A stretch of 64,000 nt of DNA from Chrysopilus asiliformis (taxonomy: Eukaryota > Arthropoda > Insecta > Diptera > Rhagionidae): NCBI GenBank assembly GCA_964034945.1, contig OZ035963.1, positions 65,864,682 through 65,928,681 on the forward strand, given 5' to 3'. The translations under genes were made by a program, and so were the position numbers. Under the pieces are notes generated by a model. The model saw nothing but the letters and a program-made list of their open reading frames with translations, ran no database searches and had not been told where the DNA came from. This document shows positions 25,088 to 36,500 of the stretch, in pieces. Within the stretch, counting starts at the first letter, position 1; each line of letters begins with the position of its first letter.

Positions 25088-25280
25088 CAGTGGTTTCCAA
25101 ACTTTATTTTACCACGGCTCCCTTAAACATATTTGAACCGTTATGTTTGCTACGGGGTAAGGGTAGCATCAGCAACATAGTCGTTAATATGTACCTATAT
25201 GTTACGTATTGTATTAGCTGCAAGTGCACGCGCCTCCCCTTAGACTAGTCCACGCCTCCCTCCCAGTTTGGAAAACGCTG
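25088..25280. mobile_element. hAT-like MITE with degraded 8-bp target duplication
   Basis: It starts CAGTGGTTTCCAAACT. The right end inverted reads CAGCGTTTTCCAAACT. The flanks CTCTAACC and CTCTAGAC agree at six of eight positions. These are Charlie-type hAT termini. Confidence 0.7.
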
Positions 25281-25698
25281 CTCTAGACCAAGGGTGATCA
25301 GATGTGGCGTCAGCAAAATCACAATTTTAATTCTTCTCAAAACCCTCTTAGGTAATTGGCACACCGAATGCGAATTCGCACCGAATTGCAAAACAGCTCA
25401 AGTTTACCACGCAATCTTATATCATATGTCATCTACATGAGGTCTTTTCTTCATTTCAGATAAATATCTGAAATTCTGCCCAAAATAAAATATAATATGT
25501 GAAGAATTACAAATGTAGCATAACTGATGCATGATATTTTTATTCCACGGAAAAAGCTTGAAGAAATAATTTAGAGATTAGCGTCAGTAAATTTAAAAGA
25601 ATTCTTAGCTTTTATTCTACTAATCGAAAAACTTTACCTGTAGCCCAAAAGGAAAGCTTTCCAAATAATCTGTTATCTCAAACACGGTTTTTAGCCAA

Positions 25699-26177
25699 TC
25701 ATACTAATATATAAAAATGAGTTGGTATCTGTCTGTCTGTTCCTCTTTCACGCAAAAACGGCTGAACCGATTGACTTGAAATTCGGCATGAGTGTCTGTG
25801 TTAGTTCTGGTTCCAACATAGGCATACGGAAAAGTATCCCGAGAGGTGGGGGAGTAAGGGGAGGGGGTAAAGTGATTTCGAAACTTAGTTTTTGCGCTAT
25901 GTTACTCTTTCGCGGGGAAACTACTGAACCGATTGGCCTGAAATTTGGCATAGATATTCGTCGGGGGTCCAGCCCCAACATAGACGCATTAAAAAGTAGC
26001 CCATGAAGTGGGGCAGTAAGGGGAGGGGGTAAAGTGATCTCGAAACTTAGCTCTTCCTCTATGTTACCCTTTCGCGGGGAAACTACCTAGCCGATTGGCC
26101 TGAAGTTTAGCTCCAACATAGACCATCAAAAAAAAATTGAAAAAACTTATCCCGGCAACGACGGGTATGCAAGCTAG
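25699..26177 (+). mobile_element. non-autonomous Helitron-like element, family 2, copy B
   Basis: Begins TCATACTAATATATAAAAAT after A and ends with the hairpin CCCGGCAACGACGGG, then TATGCAAG and CTAG before T, a textbook Helitron 3' end. It carries three successive 'gaccgattg..ttgaaattt' modules where copy A has two, so module number varies between copies. Open frames inside are spurious. Confidence 0.85.
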
Positions 26178-26765
26178 TATCAAATATTCAAAATATTATT
26201 GAAATTTCGAATGTTTGCAACTTAATCAAAACTTGGCCAAAACCGCCTTCAATCATTAAATTTCAATCCCCCCAATAATTTTTACCTTTTTATTATCTGG
26301 ATACACGTCCGAAGAGCTTTTTAAACCATTTATTGGTCTTCTAAATGTGTTGTATCAAAAATTCGGTTTTAAATCTTCAAAAATTCAGACGTTTTAAAGA
26401 TTTTGAGACCGTAATCTCCACCAGTGTGTTATTAGCTTTCTGCGCAAAGCTTTAGTTAACTTTTTTGAATTGAAGAGCTTTGTCATTTAAAAAATCAACT
26501 ACTGATGTTTTTTTTATTATTTCCCTTTTTCACTAAAATTGAAATTGTTTACTTTATGTGATCTACAATATCACAATGTATGAAAAAAAAATTTTTATTT
26601 TATTTTTTGTTGGTCTAATTATATGTAAGCTATAAACAAGTAGCTTTTTTAGCTTGAATTTTAGTCGTATTAAGCTAAGCTATTATTGATATTTTAATAC
26701 GATGAATTTCCTTGTTTTTCCTTTGTAATTTTTTGTTCAAAAAAAAAACATAAAACTCGAAACAG

Positions 26766-26974
26766 CGGAAGAAATGGATCAGGCTGATGAGGAGCTTCGT
26801 GAGACAATCCAACATATTTGGCCGTTACAGGCGAAGAAAATGCTTGATCTTTTAATACCGCGAAGTAATCAGCTTAATCAAGGAAAGCTAACGGTTGGAA
26901 AAATTTACGCTGGTATTTTGATACTGGAATCCTGGCGTAACACGCGTTTTGGTCAGATTGAATCTGGTCTGCCG
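26766..26974 (+). CDS. cac: cac exon: IQ-like calmodulin-binding region
   Basis: The 209-nt exon enters in phase 1 and leaves in phase 0, with acceptor AACAG and donor GTACGT. The peptide reads AEEMDQADEELRETIQHIWP, then LQAKKMLDLLIP, and then the IQ-like helix GKLTVGKIYAGILILESWR, followed by NTRFGQIESGLP. In Cav2 channels this helix binds calmodulin for calcium-dependent regulation. The acceptor lacks a long pyrimidine tract and is preceded by an A run. Confidence 0.93.
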
Positions 26975-28020
26975 GTACGTATTACTTTTTCAATAATATT
27001 CAATTATTTCTCTTATTTTGATAAATATTGAAAATATATTTTTATTTTATTTTATTCAAAATATTTAAAAAAAACAAGAAAAAATGATTAGTCATACGTT
27101 AATTTATTTAAAAAAAATTAATATCATTTTTCGTTGATCATAGAATAAATATGTTTTAAGATAAGATTATCGTTAAAGACATCAATTGTTAACAATTGAA
27201 TATATATTTATTAAATATTTTAGGAAAAGAAATCATGTTTTTTAGATTTTAAAATTACCTTATAGATATACTCGGAATTCTTATTACTAATTGATATTTT
27301 TCTCTAGAAGACATGATTTTCATTTCAATTGATATTAGAGACAATACGATATACCTACATTTTGAGGAATAATATTAAATAAATGTGTAGACCCTGTCCC
27401 ACAAAAAACATCAGTGTAACCAGATTTAGATCAATTAAATGTTTAAATTATTATCTTATTTTATTAATCAGTAATTTTTAAATCATATTTTTTTTACTGT
27501 GCATTTGACAAAATTTGTGAAATCTTTTTCAAAAATCTTTGCTTTAACTCTTTGCGAAAAATAGGAAAAAAAAGTATTTCTTCCACCTGGATAACTACAA
27601 AATAACCTTCAAATCTGTTTGCATTAAAAACGAAATTACGCTAAAAAAAATCAAGTTACCGCCATAGTTTTCACTCTTACACCGTTGACGCAAAACAAGT
27701 GGTTTCCCAAGGACATCTCCGCTACCCGAAATTCTGTAACCCCTCCCCTGCTATTTGCACAGTCAGTAAAGGAATATCGATCTAGTTTTTGAAATTAGAC
27801 CTGTCTATTCCTCAAAAATATTTTTGGCCACTGAAATCGACATTATCGGTTCCCTGTAGCCCCAGTTCAGTTTGGAAAAATATCAAAGATGGCGATATGG
27901 TTTACCTGAAAATTATGCCACTTTTGAACACGCTATTAAAAGCCTTTTCGTTATCTTTTCATCGACCTGAATATCAAAAAAAAGTTTAAACGATAATATC
28001 TTTCTCTAGAAATCTTACTC

Positions 28021-28411
28021 TCATACTAATACAGTAGAATCCCGATAATTCGTATATCCCGCTAATTCGTATGAATTTGCTGGTCCCTTGAAATACGAAT
28101 TATCGGGATTCTACTGTATATAAAAATGAGTTGGTGTCTGTCTGTCTGTTCCACTTTCACGCAAAAACGGCTGAACCGATTGATTTGAAATTTTGCATAA
28201 ATGTCTGTGGTAGTTCTGGTTCCAACATAGGCATACGGAAAGGTAGCGCGAGGGGTGAGGGGAGTAAGATGAGGGGGTAAAGAAAATCCGAATCTTTTAA
28301 AGAAAAGCACGGACAACTTATTCTATCTAATTTATTGCCAATTGAATTTTGTTTTCTTAGATTTTGTTCTACTTACGCTTTTAGCCGGGCGTAGCCGGGT
28401 CCAAATTCTAG
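28021..28411 (+). mobile_element. non-autonomous Helitron-like element, family 2, copy C, interrupted by a MITE
   Basis: The 5' end (TCATACTAA...) and first module match copies A and B. The 3' part differs and ends AGCCGGGCGTAGCCGGGT, then CCAAATT and CTAG before T, so it is a chimera or a related subfamily. A pogo-like MITE is inserted near its 5' end. Confidence 0.75.
28031..28115. mobile_element. pogo-like MITE, copy 2, nested in a Helitron
   Basis: CAGTAGAATCCCGATAATTC termini are in inverse orientation, with TA on each side. Removing the element and one TA restores the intact Helitron start tactaaTAtataaaaatg seen in the two sister copies. Confidence 0.88.
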
Positions 28412-29276
28412 TATGACATAAAATAAAATATTTTAACCATGAAATAAATATTAAGTGCCATCACAGATTTCCCTGACAAAAAAAAACAATAATTTGGTTA
28501 AAATACTTTTCATTTAAATCAAATACAAAAACCGTTGCCGCAAATTTACCGATTTTTTTATTTGATTCAACTACTTTTTCTTGATCTAATGACAACTTCT
28601 CCAGTTTTTTAGAACGACTTTTCCCAGTAACAGTCCAGGATTTCAAAAGGATTACTTGTCACTTGCACAGTAAATTGTTTTTTTTTTTAATTTTCCGTAT
28701 TTTAGTTAACCAAAAAATATACAAAAATGTTGTAATTTTGTTGTTTGTATATCTATCACTCGTTTCAATGAAATTAGGTTTTTTTACTTATAATTTTTAG
28801 TAGCCAACAATTTATGTTTCACCAACAAAAATTTATTGAAAAAGAAATAATTCGAATAGCAGATTTGGACAGAGGTTATCCAAACCGTTTTTTTAGATTT
28901 AAAACACACGTAAATCAATCAACAGAATAATTTTTATATCATTTAAATGTTTTTCATTATTTAGATGAGATCCATTTTAAATCTAATTTAGAACTTAGAC
29001 ATCAGTCATTTTGCACAGATATTTTTTTTTTTCAAATTATCAAAACAAAACAAAAAAGAAAATAAAATTAATTGAGAAATTTTTTATATTTATTTTGAGA
29101 AAAAAAACGAAATCCTATTAAAATATATAATATTTATACTGTACGTTTTATAAGTTTTAAAAGATATAATTTTATTGTTAATTTTATTCTATTTTCTCCT
29201 TTTCCAATAATATCAATGGTTATCATAATGAACTACTCGTACATAACGCGACGATGGCCATGTTGTTTTTCCACAG

Positions 29277-29324
29277 GCTAAAAAAGATGATGATACGAAA
29301 AATAGTCCTTTGGCCAATCAGCCG
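29277..29324 (+). CDS. cac: cac small exon after the IQ region
   Basis: There are 16 codons in phase 0, AKKDDDTKNSPLANQP, between acceptor CCACAG and donor GTATAT. The size is a multiple of three, so it could be an optional cassette. I know of no domain here. Support comes from clean splice sites, codon continuity and the position directly after the IQ exon. The donor (GTATAT) is weaker than most in this gene. Confidence 0.7.
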
Positions 29325-29663
29325 GTATATGTTTAATTTTTTTGTTAATTTCTTCTTTCGTAATTTTATTAATTAATCATTATTCAATTTATTAATTAAA
29401 AGACCAAAATGAAAAGTTTGACCATTTGAATTTAACGTTTGTTTTTGATTTAATATCGATTTTACGTTTGAACATTTATTTTATTGGATTGTTCTGATAT
29501 TTCTATAAAAATTTTATGAGAAAAACAAAATTAAAAGAAAACGTTTGATTTGGTTTTACCTAAACAAGTTTTCCGCTGATTAATTACTTATTGCTAACGT
29601 AAAAAATTATTCATGGATAACATGAAAATTATGCCAACTTTTTTTTAATTTTTTGTTTTACAG

Positions 29664-29774
29664 CTATTTGAAAAATTAGATAAACTAATTGATGATATTG
29701 AAAATGCTAGAAATTACAGTAATCGAATTCTTTTTAGCATAGGAAAAATTCTAGTCAAAGCTTTTCTCTATTAA
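29664..29774 (+). CDS. cac: candidate alternative last exon of cac
   Basis: A very strong acceptor (long T tract ending TTTTACAG) is followed in phase 0 by 36 codons, LFEKLDKLIDDIENARNYSN then RILFSIGKILVKAFLY, and TAA. An AATAAA lies at 29801-29806. If used after 29277-29324 (or after 26974), it would replace the whole long tail, removing the RIM-BP and PDZ ligands. I do not recognise the peptide in known Cac, and no downstream GU-rich element is obvious. It may be a chance frame after a decoy acceptor. Confidence 0.3.
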   Translation, partial: LFEKLDKLIDDIENARNYSNRILFSIGKILVKAFLY

Positions 29775-30594
29775 TCGTGTGTCTTGCGTGCTTGTCTTCA
29801 AATAAATATAGATATTTATAAATTATGAAAATTACATATTTTTTTAATACCTTTAGGATAAGGTAAATCATTGGAGATATTGATAGATTTTTTGTAATGA
29901 AATCCCAATGATTTATTTTCAGATTATTGAATAATTTTCACTTAATTAGAATAGAAAAAGGCCTGGTTCGCACCATATTTATGCATTTTTTTTACAAATA
30001 TCGCAAAAGTCATAGCAAGTTGTTCAAAATTCTAACTAAAACCCTGCTCTCAAAATTCGCAAAAAGATTTTTATTGGCGACCCTCCCTTTAGACCGCTGA
30101 AAACAATTCTGATACGATTTTTGCCATCAGGCAAATCATCTCCCGACCAAATTTTGTTCCCCTCCTCTGCTATCTCTAGAATTCAAGAAAAATTCTGGAT
30201 CCGGATTTCAATAAAAACCCGATAGCTGATCAAGAAAAACCTTTCCCCACTAAAATATAGCCCACCTTTGATTTGTAACCTTCCTCGTTGTCTTCCTTGC
30301 TGCGCTGAGGAAATTGTTATCGGATTTTTACCATCACGATTTCCCTGTATTCAAGGCCGATCAATGAAATTAGGCGTTCGTTTTCACAACAGAAACGATC
30401 ACTTCTCAAAAAAAAATCCCTACTAAAATGTATAACTCTCTATCCTGGGAGCTACTAAATAAATTTGATTCAGATTTTCCTTTAAGAAAGACACTCGGTC
30501 AAGGAAAATTCTCTTTATAGAAGAAAATGATAAAATTTGTCGTGGTTACCTAAAATTTTTAGTACGCCAATGGACACATGGCTAACGAAAATAA

Positions 30595-30820
30595 GGGTAA
30601 GGATACACGACGAGAGACTTTGGTCTCTGAGACCAAAAATTTCGCCTCTGGATACAAAGAGACCTGTGTATACACTTCGGAGACCGGAGATTTGTCTCCA
30701 AGTATCAAGTCTCTAGGGTCTAGGGTACAAATCTCCGAAGTGTATACACAGGTCTCTTTGTATCCAGAGGCGAAATTTTTGGTCTCAGAGACCAAAGTCT
30801 CTCGTCGTGTATCCTTACCC
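30595..30820. mobile_element. Harbinger-like foldback MITE
   Basis: Two arms of about 90 nt, essentially perfect inverse copies starting GGGTAAGGATACACGACGAG, surround a spacer of about 45 nt that holds a smaller palindrome (GGAGATTTGTCTCC). The 3-bp TAA flanks both ends (30592-30594 and 30821-30823). TAA duplication and GG-initial ends fit PIF/Harbinger MITEs. Confidence 0.82.
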
Positions 30821-32861
30821 TAAGGGTTTTTTAGTTTTTGACGTAAATGCCTTTGTGGAAAATCAGAAACCATTTTCAAAAACTTGTTATGACAAATAAA
30901 AAATAAACGTTAAGTATAATATTTATCGTATGTGAAAAATAAATCTTATAAATTTAATTTATGGAATGCTTGAAATTATTTAAATATCTTTTTACAAAAC
31001 ACGGGAATGAAAACTTGTCTAAAAAATGCTCTTTGAGAATACTTTTAGTCTTGCTAGAATGAAATAATTAATCTCTTTTTCGTTTTCATTATAAATTTTC
31101 TATAATCAAGATATTTTACATAATTTAGAATTTAAGAAATAGATACTAAGTTTTTCTATAAAATAAAATTAGGCGCAAAAAACTCTTCGTAATTTCTTAC
31201 ATTTATCCGTAAAAAATAGAACAGATTTCCACAAATTCTACTTATAATCGACCAAATTAAAAATTAGATATTTTCACGATTTTAATTAAGTAATTGTCCT
31301 ATATTTAATCTGCTAACGAGAGAAGCTATCCTGAACTTTGATAATAATATTTTAATTTTTCTTTTAATTTTGGATTTTATTTTGTATAAAAATATAATAA
31401 CAAATAATATAAAATTTTAGCTAAACAAAATTTTGTAGATAAATAGTTTGCAAGTGGCTACAATAGTTAACAGCAAATAGATTAATTATTATAAATAGTT
31501 AAAATATTTTACAAATTAAGCTATTTTTGCATTTTTGATAGTTTTTTTTACCTATTTCATAAAATTTGAATAAGTTAGAAAATAAGCTTTCATAATTTTT
31601 TGTCCCAATGAAATGAAATTTAGAAATTTTTTCATATTTCAATAGAAGTTCTTGCATCTTACAAATTGTTTTTTACCAAAAGTTTTGTCCTTGAGAGAAA
31701 TTTTAGAATTTGCACGATTATTCGGAAAAATTTTGAACACTTTTTTCATATGTCTTGACGTGTCTAATGTTGATTTTGTTTGGTTTTACTTATCTATGCA
31801 TGATCTTAATTCAAACTTAAATAAATAAAATAAAAAATATATCTAAAATAAAACAAAACTCAAAACACTTAAATTATTTATCTTCTATTTTACGGTTAAG
31901 TTGAAGATTTTCTTATTTTAACAATTTTTTTTTAATTTTATTTTTGCACTTTTCACATCTCATAATTTTGTGACGTCTTTAACATTGTCTAAACATTGTC
32001 TCAATTTAGATATTATTTCTGATCATTTTGCAAAGTTTTTAATCTTAAAAGTAATACAAGTATTGCCAGATAGGAGTTTTATATTTAAAAAAAGCCAATT
32101 TAATAACACCGTTTAAAGCAGTAATTTCTTAATTAATTGCACAAATCTTTCGGCACAAACGTCAATTTCCTTGAAAACTATGCAAAACCGATCAGAGCAC
32201 ATTAAAATTTAAGTGCAAATTATTCAACTACATTATTTGTTTTGAGTTACATAAAATTCTGCACATATAAATTACAAAATATTGCAATAAAAAAATCTCC
32301 AGCATGCAAATAAAATTATTCATAAAAAAATATATATAAATCATGAACAATAAAATTAATGAAAAAATTTTTAAATTTATAAATTCATCATTGTACAAAT
32401 TATTCTATTTTATTTCATTTCTAAACAGTTTGATTTAAGATATTCTACATATTTTCAATAATACCACAAAAACAAAATTTTTTTAATACATATATATATT
32501 GCATTTTAACATTTTGCTTGGTTTTTTCCAATCTTTTTTCTCGCGCTTTCTCTGCATCATTTGAAACTTACTCAAATTAAAAAAAATCCAATCCAATTTT
32601 AAAAAAAAACTCAAATCACACAACAATTACAATTAAAAAAAAAACAACTTAAACATCTGTGAAATACTGAATCAAAATAATAAAATCAAATCTATTAAAA
32701 AACACATGCACATTGATGGCTAAAAAAAATCAACATCATGAACAACTACAACAACAAATCAATAAAAAAAATATATAAATTAAAAAAAAAAATGAAAAAA
32801 AATCATGTGAACATCCTGTGAAAACATCATGTCCAACAAACAAACCAAATAAAATATACAG

Positions 32862-33064
32862 AAACAGTCATTCTTCAATTGCTTGCTTGATATGGCCGCG
32901 CTAGAAAAAACTGGAGGATCACGTACAGGATCGCTTAGTTTAGAACCACACGAGGCAGTTAATTCACAGACTCACCTATTGCATAATCAGCAAAATGGCG
33001 ATGCTGAGCATTCCAGCTTAGCTGCCTTAGCACGACGGAGTACTATTCGCAAACGATCTGTTAG
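32862..33064 (+). CDS. cac: cac exon: C-terminal tail segment
   Basis: The exon enters in phase 0 and leaves in phase 2, with donor GTAATA. The peptide includes SFFNCLLDMAALEKTGGSR, SLSLEPHEAVNSQTHLL, and RRSTIRKRSVR at the end. Two AGs six bases apart (32860-32861 and 32866-32867) are both in frame, so the start is either here (adding Lys-Gln) or at 32868. No domain is known. The basic Ser/Arg end leads into the next exon. It lies about 3.5 kb after the previous exon. Confidence 0.82.
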
Positions 33065-33348
33065 GTAATAATTACAATTATTCAATTAGAAAAAAAACAG
33101 AAAAAAATATTTAACAGTGTAAGAATGTGATCATATTTGCTAAATTTCTGTGGTGATCGTTGCCAAATTTAGCAAGTAGGCATTCAAATCTTTGATGTTA
33201 GTGTGACTAAATGGCAAAGCGTTCAACCTATATAGCCGAAGGTCCTTTCAACTTTATTTCTTGATATGAGGAGTCCAAACTGCTACCACGACTTCAACCG
33301 CTGATGAATTGCAGCGATCAGGATTGCGATTACGATTGAAGTTCCTCA

Positions 33349-33405
33349 ACCAATGAGATCAAAGCTTTCAACAATAGAAAAAATTAAAGCTTTGATCTCA
33401 TTGGT
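33349..33405. repeat. perfect 20-bp inverted repeat (17-nt loop)
   Basis: ACCAATGAGATCAAAGCTTT is followed after 17 nt by its exact inverse. It lies just before the tetranucleotide array inside the repeat element. Confidence 0.9.
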
Positions 33406-33428
33406 CAAAGAAGCTCAATAGTCTCTGT

Positions 33429-33462
33429 TTGTCCGTCTGTCTGTCTGTCGGTCTGTCTGTCG

Positions 33463-33504
<42 letters not shown>

Positions 33505-33595
33505 CTGTCCGTCTGTCTGTCCGTCTGTCTGTCCGTCTGTCTGTCCGTCTGTCTGTCCATCTGTCTCTCCATCTGTCTGTCCGTCCGTCCGTCCG
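33429..33595 (+). repeat. CTGT/CCGT array with 12-nt period
   Basis: The unit is close to CTGTCCGTCTGT. The array has no stop codons in several frames and yields spurious LSVxLSV-type peptides. Confidence 0.95.
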
Positions 33596-36500
33596 TGAAC
33601 ATCATAACTTTCGAAAAGATTGAGCTAGACACTTTAAATTTTGTATAGTTGTAAATGGCTAGGCTATGTTCTTGCATGGACAAAATTGGACCTTTCCTTC
33701 CCCCATACAAACGATACAGTCTTATGTAATTTTCTTTTTTTGAAAAAATTTATGAAGGTAAAATGTGTTTAGAATAGGATTCTGTATCAAAACCCAATCG
33801 GACCAATGCTTCCTCCCTCTCCTATGCAAATTAAATACTTTTTTTCTATTTTCTCGAAAACGGTGAGTCGTATTGAAAAATTTATAAAAATACAGTCAGT
33901 TTAGAATATGATTTTGCATAACCATTCCATACATCAAAATCCAATCGGACTACTGCTTTCCTCTCTCCTATACAAATGGATTTTTTTCTCCGAAGTCTGA
34001 TTACATATTGCGGTTATTTATTAACTACGCACGTAGTCCCAATTTAAGTGCTTTTTTTGATTTAGCAGGAAAACTATCTTGAAGAAGCTTAATATTAAGT
34101 TTGCGTGGCGATTGCAACTCCTCTATCTGTAAATCTGGCCAGATCACCACGAAAATTTATAAATATGAATCTATGTTTTGTAAATAATTTCAAAATTTTC
34201 ATTTTTTTATTATTTTTTTTTCAAAATTACTTTCAATATGATAGGAATGTTTAAAAACTAAAAGAATCTTATTTTGTATTTTTTTTTAAACAATATTATG
34301 CAAAATTGTTCAAGAATTTAACAAATATCCTGTTTAACCTATTTCAGGAGCAAAAAGGTGATACTGCAATTCGGTAATATAAAGTGTTGTTCAATATCGG
34401 TATCGTTTATAAATGACTAATTTTTTTTATTATTTTCTATTTATTCATTTTTGTTTTTATTTAAATGGGGTTTTATTACATTTTTTAGGTAAAAATTGTT
34501 GTATTTTTGTTTAAAAAAAAATATTAAAAACAGTTTATAATTTTTGTTGTAAGTGTTTTCAAAAATAATTCTTTTGTAATAGACGTATATTAATATGGAA
34601 CAACAGCTTTTTTTCTTGATATAGATGTTTTCATAGGGATTTTTTATTACGATTTTATAATTACGTAGGTAGGATATTTAATTAGCATTATCTCATTCAA
34701 ATCATGTAATTTCATAGCGATCTTAAGAGTTTCCTCAAATATTCATTAAATAAAAAAAAAACTTCAAAGGGGGGTTTAATAAATTTTATAAATTTAAAGA
34801 ACAAAACGAAAAAAAGTAAAGTTTTTAAAGTAAATGAAAAGTTAAAGTGTGCTGAAAACAAAAAAAATGTATGTTTTATTCCTTGACAAAATCGAACCTT
34901 TTCTATAACAAGTTACCCGTGAAAAACTTGCGATAAAAGCTTCAAAAAATTTCATGTGCGTCTCAGGAAAATTTGAAATAACGCTTTGAAAACACGATCG
35001 CCCGAAGGCTAGAGTCAAAAGCTCTATAAAAATTTAAAAGATCAGTAAAAGCATCGAAAGCTGCATAAAGGATATTGCGGCAAAATATCTGCGTTGCGCT
35101 GTTTCTTATATTCAAGATGGAGTGAAACTTTTGCTATGCAAAAAACAACTTTTGTAAAGGAGGAAAAAACGTATTTGGTATCGTTAAAAACTTCTCAAAA
35201 GCTCTGTTAAAGCTTAAAGCGCTGAAAACGGAATAAAAGTTCTTTTAAGAGCTGATTTTATAATTTTTCTAACAAATAAATTACATTTGAGTCACACTTT
35301 TTTAAAAAGTCCTGTTTTTTCAACTATATTGAAACTACTGTCTTCAAGGCGAGATAATGCTAACATCACTAAATACTAGATAAATCAATTTAAAAAAAAC
35401 ATTAAATGATCGAAATAGGAATTACATTTATTAACTTTATTTAGACTAGAATTTTAAGATTTTAGCTCAACTCTTATATCGTATATAATTGCAAATTTTC
35501 AATTAAAAAATTTAAAAAAAAAACAAATGTGATGTTTATGTAGAATAGAAAATAATAAAAAAAAATCATGGTAAGTAGCATTTCATTAAAAAAAAACTTT
35601 CATCCAACTCCATCAATAAAATTGAAGAAAAAATACATAATGTTAAAATATCCTCTAAAAACGCTATAATTTTAAAATAATCTGCATGCTTTTTCATTCT
35701 ATTCAAGTACTTTTTTCAAATTTCTCTAGTTTGATCTTAATAAAAAGTATTGAACTCATTCAAATTTTTATTAAAAAACGGCTAATGCAAGGTTTTTATG
35801 CGATTTTTGCTAATTGCAAATTACAATTTAAAAAACATAATTTTTATCTATTTTGATTTATTCCCATGGAATTGAATAGGCTGTCATTGTAAATTTAGCA
35901 AATCTTAAAGCAATTTCAAAAATTTAAATAATAAAGGATTTTCAAAAAATCTTTTCAGTTTTATTATTTTTTTTAAATTACTTAAAACCGCACTTTTGAT
36001 ATATTGCATGTAGAAAAATAATTGCAGCATGTAAATAAATAAACAATTTTATCTTATATCGTTTTAATTTTTTTTATAGACATTTCAATTAAAATCTCTG
36101 CATTAAAATATCTTGTAAATATTATCTTGTATCAAACAATTAAACACTATTTCGTAAAATAATAATAAAATAATATTTTTTTTTCATTTATTTAAATATT
36201 ATTTGAAAATATTTTTATTTGAAAATTGTATATCTTTTAGTTTATTTTGTGCTTATATTAACGTTGAAGAATTTTGCACAGGAATTTAATTTTAAAAAAT
36301 TATTGAATATCGCTAGAACGAAATGCATTTTGATAACGAACATAAATATAGGACAAGGCGACAATGAAGAAATTACAGTTAAAAAACTTTTCCCCCAAAT
36401 TATAAGAACGAAAATTTAACGAGAAAAAATTTAAATTAATTAAATTAAAATAATTTAGATCTAAGATAGATTACTCCATGATTGGCTATCAAAATTTTAA

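Larger units (their letters stand above)
24858..26765 (+). other. cac intron with hAT MITE and Helitron
   Basis: Contains an hAT-like MITE (25088-25280) and Helitron-like copy B (25699-26177) in AT-rich sequence. No exon was seen. Confidence 0.65.
26975..29276 (+). other. cac intron
   Basis: Contains the Helitron copy C with a nested pogo-like MITE (28021-28411) and less AT-rich repeat remnants around 27650-27980. No exon was seen. Confidence 0.6.
29325..32861 (+). other. cac intron
   Basis: Contains a candidate alternative terminal exon (29664-29774), degraded repeat-like sequence at about 30040-30520, and a Harbinger-like palindromic MITE (30595-30820). A strongly A/C-rich, pyrimidine-poor tract of about 300 nt (32560-32861) lies directly before the next exon. 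Confidence 0.65.
33142..34158. mobile_element. array-bearing repeat element, copy 1
   Basis: The ends are imperfect inverted repeats, AAATTTCTGTGGTGATCGTT on the left and the inverse AAATTTTCGTGGTGATCTGG on the right. Inside are a perfect hairpin (33349-33405), a CTGT/CCGT array (33429-33595) and a core shared with 57107-57644 and 61682-62365. The core phrase is ggctatgttcttg..ggacaaaattggacc. It has no coding capacity. Confidence 0.6.

Noticed and set aside
25722..26006. 94-codon frame and its antisense partner
   Set aside because: Both lie wholly in Helitron copy B, and similar short frames occur in the other copies; non-autonomous element without Rep or helicase motifs.
30559..30823. Two similar 78-81 codon frames on opposite strands
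   Set aside because: They mirror each other because the DNA is a palindrome (Harbinger-like MITE); no coding evidence.
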